From Oscillospiraceae bacterium (lineage in GTDB: Bacteria; Bacillota; Clostridia; Oscillospirales; Oscillospiraceae): a stretch of DNA of 64,000 nucleotides. The notes under the pieces are model-generated. The model saw only the letters and a list, made by a program, of their open reading frames with translations, made no database searches and was not told the origin of the DNA. The position numbers and the translations under genes were made by a program. Below, in pieces: positions 57,736 to 64,000 of this stretch. The stretch's first letter is position 1; the number at the start of each line of letters is the position of its first letter. The stretch is from contig CADBKO010000009.1 of the NCBI GenBank assembly GCA_902795345.1, positions 1-64,000 of the forward strand, in the 5' to 3' direction.

Positions 57736-59490
57736 TTATCTGCCGTATTTGGTCAGGGCCGCCCCGCGGATGGCCTTGGTCATCCAAGGGCGCTGTCCGT
57801 GGATGCCCTCCGCGATCCCGGCGGTGGAGCCGGTGGAGGTGTAATAAAGCTGCGTCTGGCCGGAGCCGGAGCCGGAGACAAGGACCATGAGATGCTCCGG
57901 CTTGCTGAAGGGCTCCCTGTGCAGGCCGGGCTTCACGTCCTCGGGGCGCATGGCGCCCCGCCCCAGCAGGCTTTCCAGCCGCAGCTCCTCCCGCAGCGCT
58001 TCCCTCTGCTCCTCCGTCATGCGGTCATAGTCGATCACGTTCCGGTCGTAGAGGTATTGGATGAGGCTCTGCTTGGTGAAGCCCCGGGCGGCCAGCTGCC
58101 GCGCCAGGGTGGGGTGCATCACCAGCATGAGGCGGACGCCCGCGGCGAAGGGAGGCAGGCCGGAAGCAAAGGCGCCGCCCTTCCGGCCGAACATCTTGGT
58201 GAGGGCCGCCAGCTTCGCGTCGAAATCCGGGTAGCCCACGATCTCGGCGGGTCCGCCGTATTCTCCCAGAAATTCGCAGGCGGTGACCACGCTCTCCTCC
58301 GGACCGAAGCCGTTCTGCTCCGCCCAGGATTCCCAGGGGCTTTCCTCCTGGTTCTCCGCCACGAAAATGTTGGCGTAAGCCGCCGGGCGGCCCGCGCCGC
58401 CGGGGGAAGCGTAGATGGTCATATCCCGCCAGCCGATGGTGATCATGCACATCAGCACAGCCCGCCCGATGGCACTGTTGGCCCGGGTGCCGGGGGCGAG
58501 GTAGCCCACCTTGTTGTTGAGGCCCAGCTCCTTCACGATGGGGCCGGAGACGAAGATGGCCGGGAGGATCTCATTGACGATGTGGAACTGATTGAAGCCC
58601 GGGTCGGTGAGGACCTCCATAATGGCGATGATAACGGGGAGCCACTCCGGTTTTGCCCCCGCCATGACGGCGGCGATGGCGATCTTCTCCACCGTGGCCT
58701 TGCCCAGCTTCGGCTCCACCAGGCCGATCACCCTGTCCCGGGGGTAGGAAGTGCCGCTGAGCATCCATTCCACGGCCTCCTTCGTGGGCGGCGCCAAGGC
58801 CAGCCCGTCCCCCAGGTGGTTCGTCATGCAGTATTCCATGAATTTCTCATAGGCTTCGCTGTAACACCCGCCGGTGAAAGTCTTGGGCCCTTCGTCAAAG
58901 GTGAGGTCGAAGGAACGCTTTTCCTCCTCCGTCAGAGGCTTCGTCAGCCCTTCGATGATGGCGTCGATGCACCCGTCCACCACCCGCTCCATGAGCCCGG
59001 GGTCGTCCTTGGCGGCGTTGTAGTCCGTGGCGGGCACGGTGACGATGCGCACCCCGGGCATGCCGTAAAGGTCCTGCCCGGCTTCCTTTGCGCGGCGCAG
59101 CACGTCCACGCAGATGCTCACCCCGGGCCTTCCCGCCCGTTCCATGCAGACCCCCGCGTCGTGCCTGCCCTGGGTGTGCGCGTCCTTCACGCCCTCCAGC
59201 CAGGCGTCGCACTTGGCCGCCACCTCATAGGCCTTCTCCGGCGGGTCGATGGGCGTGCCGAAGGAATTCATGCGGAGGATGTTCACCTTTGGATAGCGCT
59301 CCCGCAGCCTTCTCTCCACCACCTCGAAGAAGGGCTCGCTGCTGGTGTGGAAGACCGGGATGTTGATGCCCATCAGGGCGATGGTCCTGCCGTTTAGATC
59401 GCTGAGCCGCGGGGCGAACAGCCCTTCCCGCTTCGGGTCGCTGAGAACGCCCCTCGGCTCCAGGATCTCCAGGGAAACCTGCTGACTCAT
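57736..59490 (-). CDS. UGSC-like domain protein lacking the UGSC motif, with a large C-terminal domain
   Basis: The 584-residue product starts after AGAAAGGGAGGTCGCCCGA. Residues about 5-160 follow the UGSC/(seleno)protein fold: EPRGVLSDPKREG, SDLNGRTIALMGINIPVFH, CDAWLEGVKDAHTQGRHDAG, GRPGVSICVDVLRRAKEAGQ. In the UGSC family a Sec/Cys-Gly-Ser-Cys redox site lies where this protein has AHTQ. The C-terminal 400 residues (LAPPTKEAVEWMLSGTSYPR, FNQFHIVNEILPAIFVSGPI, GTRANSAIGRAVLMCMITIG, AGVRLMLVMHPTLARQLAAR) form a second domain I cannot name. No signal peptide or membrane segment. Function unknown; loss of the redox residues suggests a binding or non-redox role. The ATG is well supported, and the PHP gene follows on the same strand. 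Confidence 0.75.
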   Translation of the reverse strand: MSQQVSLEILEPRGVLSDPKREGLFAPRLSDLNGRTIALMGINIPVFHTSSEPFFEVVERRLRERYPKVNILRMNSFGTPIDPPEKAYEVAAKCDAWLEGVKDAHTQGRHDAGVCMERAGRPGVSICVDVLRRAKEAGQDLYGMPGVRIVTVPATDYNAAKDDPGLMERVVDGCIDAIIEGLTKPLTEEEKRSFDLTFDEGPKTFTGGCYSEAYEKFMEYCMTNHLGDGLALAPPTKEAVEWMLSGTSYPRDRVIGLVEPKLGKATVEKIAIAAVMAGAKPEWLPVIIAIMEVLTDPGFNQFHIVNEILPAIFVSGPIVKELGLNNKVGYLAPGTRANSAIGRAVLMCMITIGWRDMTIYASPGGAGRPAAYANIFVAENQEESPWESWAEQNGFGPEESVVTACEFLGEYGGPAEIVGYPDFDAKLAALTKMFGRKGGAFASGLPPFAAGVRLMLVMHPTLARQLAARGFTKQSLIQYLYDRNVIDYDRMTEEQREALREELRLESLLGRGAMRPEDVKPGLHREPFSKPEHLMVLVSGSGSGQTQLYYTSTGSTAGIAEGIHGQRPWMTKAIRGAALTKYGR

Positions 59491-59580
59491 TCGGGCGACC
59501 TCCCTTTCTCAGAGTTGTTTATTATATGCGGATTATATCACTTCGCCGCTCCGCGGACAAGGACCGGGGCATACGGAAAA

Positions 59581-59608
59581 CCTCCCGGAAGCGGCTGCTT
59601 CCGGGAGG
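59581..59608 (-). terminator. Terminator of the 59622-60032 gene
   Basis: CCTCCCGGAAGC (59581-59592) pairs perfectly with GCTTCCGGGAGG (59597-59608). On the minus strand TTTTCCG follows. Confidence 0.9.
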
Positions 59609-59621
59609 CGGCTGATAGGGC

Positions 59622-60032
59622 TCACTCTTTGTTCACGCTGACGTTGTTGAGGCCGTTTTCCTCGAATTCCTCCATATACTCGTCGATCCGGCGGCTCAGC
59701 TCGCCGTCGTTGGAATTGTCGATGGGGGCGAAGTCCATGTCCCGCCGGGCCAGCTCCTCCGCCAGGATGTCGTAGAAAATGGCGTCCTCATAGTCCATGA
59801 TGGCTTCCTGGATGCCGCCGTCCTCAAAGCTGGCCGAGGGGATGACCTCCCCGTCCATCATCTCGAAGAGGGAGTACATCCCGGTTTTCAGGCAGTAGGA
59901 GAAGCATTTGGATTCCACGTCGTCATAATCCTTGATGCGCTGGCTGCCCCGCAGGGAATTCATTACCCAGTTTCCCACATAGACCAGGTCCAGCAGCCGC
60001 CGGAATTCCTTATCTGAAAGTTCCATCGTCAT
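59622..60032 (-). CDS. Small acidic protein of unknown function
   Basis: I use the ATG at 60030-60032 (MTMELSDKEFRRLLDLVYVG); AAGGGTGG lies ten bases upstream, and the longer open frame is not supported. The 136-residue product is acidic and helical (RIKDYDDVESKCFSYCLKTG, MDYEDAIFYDILAEELARRD, ELSRRIDEYMEEFEENGLNN). It has no signal peptide and no known motif that I can name. It is a single-gene unit ending in a strong terminator, divergent from murI. Homologues of similar size are common in gut Clostridia as uncharacterised proteins, to my knowledge. Confidence 0.75.
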   Translation of the reverse strand: MTMELSDKEFRRLLDLVYVGNWVMNSLRGSQRIKDYDDVESKCFSYCLKTGMYSLFEMMDGEVIPSASFEDGGIQEAIMDYEDAIFYDILAEELARRDMDFAPIDNSNDGELSRRIDEYMEEFEENGLNNVSVNKE

Positions 60033-60239
60033 GATCGACGCACCACCCTTCCTGTGCCGGATTTTGTGTTGTTCATTATAGCCCCTTCCCTCCGAAATAT
60101 CTACTGTGAAATTGCGTATTTTTCGTGAATTTCCCGGGCGCTGACCGGGACCTCCGCCGAGCCGCGAAATTCCCCTTGCCGCGGCATGGTTTTTCCTGTA
60201 TACTATCATTTTGTAATGACAGGGGAAGGACTAAGAGGA

Positions 60240-61064
60240 ATGGATGAGCGACCCATCGGCGTCTTTGATTCCGGGCTGGGCGGCCTGACTGCCGTCCGGC
60301 GGCTCCGGCAGGTGCTTCCGGAGGAGGATCTGGTCTTCCTGGGGGACACGGGCCGGGTGCCTTACGGGTCCAGGAGCGCCGCCACTATCCGGCGCTACGC
60401 TGCCGAGGACATGGATTTTCTCCTCCGGCAGGGGGTGAAGGCCGTGGTGGTGGCCTGCGGCACCGTCAGCAGCATCGCCCTCCATACCCTGACGGACCGG
60501 GGGATCCCCGTGGTGGGCGTCGTGGACCCCGCCGCGCGGAAGGCCGCCGCGCTGACGAAAAACGGACGTATCGGCATCACCGGCACCGCCGCCGCCATCC
60601 GGGCGGGGGCCTATGCCGCGGCGCTGAAGAAGCGCAGCCCCCACAGCGAGAGCCTGGCCGTGGCCTGCCCCCTGTTCGTGCCCCTCATCGAGGGGGGCGA
60701 CACGGAGAAAGGCAGCCGCATGCTGGAGACCGCCCTGGAGGAATACCTGACCCCCATCCGGGATTTCGGGGCCGACACCCTGATCCTGGGCTGCACCCAC
60801 TACCCCCTGATCGCGCCGGCCATCGCCGCCCACGTGGGGCCCGGGGTGCAGATGGTGGACGTGGCCGCCGAGGCCGTGGACGAGATGAAAACGATACTGG
60901 CGGAGCGGAACGCTCTGGCCAAAAGGGGCAGGCGCGGCATCCTTTGCTGCCACGTCACCGACAGCCCCGGCCGTTTTGCCGCGCTGGCGGGCCGCTTCCT
61001 GCCGGATACGGACACGCTCATGGTCCGGCAGACGACCCTGGGCAAGACGTGCGCAGTGGTTTGA
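60240..61064 (+). CDS. murI: Glutamate racemase
   Basis: I use the ATG at 60240 (MDERPIGVFDSGLGGLTAVR), with GGGGAAGGA upstream. The 274-residue enzyme turns L- into D-glutamate for peptidoglycan. Motifs: VFDSGLGGLTAVRRL, FLGDTGRVPYGSRS, first catalytic Cys73 in VVVACGTVSSIAL, and second catalytic Cys in DTLILGCTHYPLI (about 185). The first site reads ACGTVSS where the textbook form is ACNTASA, a variant I recall from Oscillospiraceae-type enzymes, so activity is still expected. It is followed at short distance by a DUF1934 gene and argS on the same strand, a plausible operon. Confidence 0.95.
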   Translation: MDERPIGVFDSGLGGLTAVRRLRQVLPEEDLVFLGDTGRVPYGSRSAATIRRYAAEDMDFLLRQGVKAVVVACGTVSSIALHTLTDRGIPVVGVVDPAARKAAALTKNGRIGITGTAAAIRAGAYAAALKKRSPHSESLAVACPLFVPLIEGGDTEKGSRMLETALEEYLTPIRDFGADTLILGCTHYPLIAPAIAAHVGPGVQMVDVAAEAVDEMKTILAERNALAKRGRRGILCCHVTDSPGRFAALAGRFLPDTDTLMVRQTTLGKTCAVV

Positions 61065-61093
61065 TCAGCGGTTACTGAACAGGAGAAAGAGAT

Positions 61094-61543
61094 ATGAAAG
61101 ACGTCGTCATTTCCATCCGGGGCATCCAGCGCTCCTTCCATCCGGGGGAGGAGGAACAAGGCCCCGAATCCGTGGAGCTCGTCACCGACGGGCGCTATGA
61201 ATATGGCCGGGACGCCAGCTGGTTTACATACCAGGAGAGCGAGATCACCGGCATGGAGGGCACCGTCACCACCTTCCGGGTGGAGGACGGCATGGTGACC
61301 CTGACCCGGGAGGGGGCTGTGAACAGCCAGATGCTCTTCCAGAAGGGGAGAAAGCATGTGTTCCTCTACGACACCCCCTTCGGAGCCATGACCATGGGGG
61401 TGGACACCCAGCAGCTGCGCACCGAGACGGACGAGCACGGCGGGCAGCTGGACATCGTATACAGCGTGGATGTGGACAATGTCCTTCTGGGCAGGAACAC
61501 CTTCCGCATCGACTGGAAAGAAAAAGGAGGCAGCAGGCAATGA
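61094..61543 (+). CDS. DUF1934 (YwiB-like) calycin-fold protein
   Basis: The 149-residue product starts after AGGAGAAAGAGAT. It has the DUF1934 pattern (KDVVISIRGIQRSFHPGEEE, MVTLTREGAVNSQMLFQKGR, then the TPFGAMTMGV turn and LDIVYSVDVDNVLLGRNTFR), a small beta-barrel of lipocalin-like shape. YwiB genes lie next to argS in Bacillus and many Clostridia, as here; the stop overlaps the argS start by four bases, so the two are translationally coupled. The role is unknown. Confidence 0.9.
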   Translation: MKDVVISIRGIQRSFHPGEEEQGPESVELVTDGRYEYGRDASWFTYQESEITGMEGTVTTFRVEDGMVTLTREGAVNSQMLFQKGRKHVFLYDTPFGAMTMGVDTQQLRTETDEHGGQLDIVYSVDVDNVLLGRNTFRIDWKEKGGSRQ

Positions 61544-63228
61544 ATATGATCGAAGAGGCCAAAAAGCAGATCGACGCCCTGGTGCGGGGGGCCTATGCCG
61601 CCGCCGCCGGCAAGGGGCTGCTGCCCGCCGGCGCGGAGCTGAAGGGCACCACGGAGATACCCAAGGACCCGGGCCACGGGGACTATGCCTGCTCCTATGC
61701 CATGAGCGCCGCCAAGGCCATGCATATGGCCCCGCGGAAGATCGCGGAGACCCTGGCCGGGGAGATCGACTTTGCCGGCAGCTGGTTCGACAGCGTGGAG
61801 GTGGCCGGCGCGGGCTTCCTCAATTTCCGCCTGGGGGACGCCTGGTATGCCCAGGTGCTCAGGACCGTGGAAGCCGAGGGGCAGGACTACGGCAGCGTGG
61901 ACGAGGGCCACGGGAAAAAGGTGATGGTGGAATTCGTCTCCGCCAACCCCACCGGCACCATGACCATCGGCAACGCCCGGGGCGGCGTCTTGGGGGACGC
62001 CATGGCCTCCATCCTGGCAAAAGCGGGCTGGCAGGTCTGGCGGGAGTTCTATGTCAACGACGCGGGCAACCAGGTGGAGCTTTTCGCCCGGAGCGTGGAG
62101 GCCCGCTATATCCAGCTGCTGAAGGGGGAGGACGCCGTGGAATTCCCCGAGGACGGCTACCATGGGGACGACATCCGGGAGATCGCCCGCCTCTTCCGGG
62201 AAAAATACGGCGACGGCTGGCTGGATAAGAGCCCCGAGGAGCGGCGGCAGAAGATGCAGGTCTTCGGCATCGAATACAACATCGCCAAGATGCAGCGGGA
62301 CCTGGAGCGCTACGGCATCATCTACGACCAGTGGTTCCGGGAATCCAGCCTCCATGAGAGCGGCTATGTGAAGGAGACGGTGGACCTGCTGGAAAAGCAG
62401 GGCTACACCTATGAGAAGGACGGGGCCCTCTGGTTCAAGCTCACGGACCTGGGCGCGGAGAAGGACGAGGTACTGCGCCGCTCCAACGGCTTCTACACCT
62501 ATTTCGCCGTGGATATGGCCTACCACCGCAACAAGTTCATCGAGCGGGGCTTCGACAGTGTCATCAACGTCTGGGGCGCGGACCACCACGGCCACGCCAT
62601 CCGCTTTGCCAAGAGCCTGCCTGCCCTGGGGATCGAACCGGAGCGGCTCCATTTCCTGCTGATGCAGCTGGTGAACCTGATGCGGGACGGGCAGACCGTC
62701 CGCATCTCCAAGCGCACCGGCCGGGCCATCGCCCTGGCGGATCTGCTGGACGAGATCCCCCGGGACGCCGTCCGCTTCTTCTTCAATGCCAAGCCCGACA
62801 CCCATCTGGATTTCGATATGGACCTGGCCATCCGCCGGGACAGCGAGAACCCGGTCTATTATGTGCAGTATGCCCACGCCCGCATCTGCTCCCTGGTCGC
62901 TGCCCTGGCCGAGGAAGGGCATCCGGTGCCCAAGGCCGCCGAGGTGGATTTCACCCTCCTCACCGACGAGACGGAGAAGGCCCTCATCAAGCAGCTGAGC
63001 CTCCTGCCGGAGGAGGTGCGCCTGGCCGCGCTGAACTACGACCCCAGCCGCATCAACCGCTATCTCATCGAGCTGGCGGGCCGCTTCCACCGCTTCTATA
63101 CCGCCTGCCGCATCAAGGGCGCCCCGGCGGGCGTGCTGGAAGCCCGGCTGAAGCTGGCCGACAGCGTCCGGGCCGTGCTGGCCCTGGCCCTGGGCATCAT
63201 CGGCGTCTCCGCCCCGGAAAAGATGTAA
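61540..63228 (+). CDS. argS: Arginyl-tRNA synthetase
   Basis: The 562-residue class I synthetase charges tRNA-Arg. It has the N-terminal Add-1 domain (about 1-110), the catalytic core beginning MVEFVSANPTGTMTIGNARG, and the C-terminal DALR anticodon domain (about 440-562, FTLLTDETEKALIKQLSLLP, LIELAGRFHRFYTACRI). The HIGH motif reads TIGN instead of the usual HIGH, and the KMSKS-loop reads RISKRTGRAIALADLL. These are variants of the usual motifs in a protein otherwise of normal length and domain order. Start overlap with the DUF1934 gene shows coupling. Confidence 0.95.
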   Translation: MNMIEEAKKQIDALVRGAYAAAAGKGLLPAGAELKGTTEIPKDPGHGDYACSYAMSAAKAMHMAPRKIAETLAGEIDFAGSWFDSVEVAGAGFLNFRLGDAWYAQVLRTVEAEGQDYGSVDEGHGKKVMVEFVSANPTGTMTIGNARGGVLGDAMASILAKAGWQVWREFYVNDAGNQVELFARSVEARYIQLLKGEDAVEFPEDGYHGDDIREIARLFREKYGDGWLDKSPEERRQKMQVFGIEYNIAKMQRDLERYGIIYDQWFRESSLHESGYVKETVDLLEKQGYTYEKDGALWFKLTDLGAEKDEVLRRSNGFYTYFAVDMAYHRNKFIERGFDSVINVWGADHHGHAIRFAKSLPALGIEPERLHFLLMQLVNLMRDGQTVRISKRTGRAIALADLLDEIPRDAVRFFFNAKPDTHLDFDMDLAIRRDSENPVYYVQYAHARICSLVAALAEEGHPVPKAAEVDFTLLTDETEKALIKQLSLLPEEVRLAALNYDPSRINRYLIELAGRFHRFYTACRIKGAPAGVLEARLKLADSVRAVLALALGIIGVSAPEKM

Positions 63229-63229
63229 T

Positions 63230-63745
63230 TCAGGAACCAAAAAACAATCTGACGAAGATCCCCGCGCACAGGAAACCGACCAGATCGGCCGCCAGTGCAG
63301 CGGGGATCGCGTGTTTTGTGCGGCGGACGCCCGCCGCAGCGAAATAGACCGAGACGGTGTAGAAGGTGGTCTCCGTGCTGCCCAGCATCACCGCCGCCGT
63401 CCGCCCCGCAGGGGAGTCGGGCCCCAGCTTTTCCATGATCTCCGCCCCCACCGCCAGGGCGCCGCTTCCGCTGAGGGGCCGCAGCAGCATGAGGGGGGCC
63501 GTCTCCGGAGGTATGCCCAGGGCTTGCAGCGCCGGGGCCAGAAGGCCTGTCAGGGCATCCAGCCCCCCGGAAGCGCGGAACATGGCCGCCGCCGTCAGCG
63601 TGACCGCCACCGGGGGGAAGATGCGCAGGAGGGTCCCCAGCCCCTCCCGGAAGCCCTCCGTCAGCGGGCCGTAGAGGGGCCTGCCCCGCAAAAGGACGGA
63701 GAGGGCCGCCAGGAGCAGGATGCCCGGCAGCAGCAGCGCCGTCAC
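63230..63745 (-). CDS. spmB: Spore maturation protein B
   Basis: The GTG start at 63743-63745 overlaps the spmA stop (GTGA). The 171-residue membrane protein has the nucleoside-recognition (Gate) domain of SpmB: GFREGLGTLLRIFPPVAVTL, LRPLSGSGALAVGAEIMEKL, then GSTETTFYTVSVYFAAAGVR. SpmA and SpmB act together in spore core dehydration (known from Bacillus subtilis and Clostridium perfringens). It is convergent with argS with one base between stops and no clear terminator there. Confidence 0.93.
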   Translation of the reverse strand: MTALLLPGILLLAALSVLLRGRPLYGPLTEGFREGLGTLLRIFPPVAVTLTAAAMFRASGGLDALTGLLAPALQALGIPPETAPLMLLRPLSGSGALAVGAEIMEKLGPDSPAGRTAAVMLGSTETTFYTVSVYFAAAGVRRTKHAIPAALAADLVGFLCAGIFVRLFFGS

Positions 63746-64000
63746 CGCCCCGGCCTCCGCAGCAGCTTTTCCGCCAGAAGCCCCGCCCCCGCGGAACAGA
63801 GGCTGCTCAGCCAGACGGCGGGGAGGATGTCGAAGGGGCTGCCTGCCCCCAGGGAGGCGCGCAGCGCGCAGACCGTGGCGGGGATGAGCTGGATGGAGGC
63901 ACTGTTGAGGACGACCAACCGGCAGAGACTGTCCGTGGCCGTCTCCCCCCGCCCCAGGGCCCGGGCCGCCCGGATGCCCGCTGGCGTGGCGGCGTTGCCC
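63742..64000 (-). CDS. spmA: Spore maturation protein A, C-terminal part (5' end outside window)
   Basis: The minus strand from 64000 reads GNAATPAGIRAARALGRGET, then LCRLVVLNSASIQLIPATVC and FDILPAVWLSSLCSAGAGLL, ending in TGA at 63742-63744. This is the C-terminal third of SpmA with its two membrane segments, including the conserved GNAATP and NSASIQLIP motifs of the Gate domain. The stop overlaps the GTG of spmB, the normal order spmA-spmB. Confidence 0.92.
   Translation of the reverse strand, partial: GNAATPAGIRAARALGRGETATDSLCRLVVLNSASIQLIPATVCALRASLGAGSPFDILPAVWLSSLCSAGAGLLAEKLLRRPGR

Overview
The window looks like a chromosomal segment of a GC-rich, spore-forming gut Firmicute of class Clostridia (Oscillospiraceae-like). 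The reasons are high GC in the housekeeping half, strong AGGAGG-type ribosome binding sites, frequent GTG/TTG starts, sporulation genes (spoVAC, spmA/spmB) and S-layer/dockerin/InlB-type surface modules. The genus is inference. No rRNA, tRNA or CRISPR array was seen.

Left part, 1-14 kb, nearly all minus strand. Three large exported proteins: a secreted beta-rich protein (8579-10414), a giant FIVAR/DUF4430/cadherin-like/dockerin-like protein split by a frameshift (2419-8491), and a protein with the toroid + DUF4430 layout of transcobalamin (1-2403, runs off the window). Upstream on the same strand lie two cobalamin riboswitches (12340-12530 and 13798-14015), each with a terminator, in front of a small DNA-binding-like protein and an AraC regulator. 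Between them and the surface genes sits a probable type I toxin-antitoxin locus: a 31-residue hydrophobic peptide and a convergent antisense RNA, each with a consensus promoter.

Accessory island, about 14.3-30.4 kb, on average more AT-rich. It carries a tyrosine integrase, an ECF sigma/DUF4367/secreted-protein operon, a zinc-ribbon protein, a caspase-TIR-TIR cassette resembling caspase-linked Thoeris immunity, a relaxase, a PHP-ATPase (TrlF-like) with a small partner, an IS256 element, a HEPN/MNT toxin-antitoxin pair, an AAA ATPase with a nuclease-like tail, and decayed epsilon/zeta-type modules. It ends in a sigma-factor remnant against the coaBC terminator.

Housekeeping/metabolic part, 30.5-64 kb. 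Coenzyme A genes (coaBC, a PanT-like transporter, coaX); a GH2 glycosidase fused to an AlkD-like domain; two divergent flavoproteins; a BlaI/BlaR1-like switch with a degenerate ABC ATPase and a permease. A solute-binding lipoprotein plus fused double permease has the same BlaI-type operators. Then come an SDR, a HAD hydrolase, an XRE-superoxide-reductase fusion, two esterase-like hydrolases, and a small inserted cassette (DUF4160, DUF2442-XRE, small peptide, double GNAT) flanked by a duplicated spoVAC 3' end. The window closes with spoVAC, a damaged PHP phosphatase, a UGSC-like protein, murI, a DUF1934 gene, argS and spmBA.
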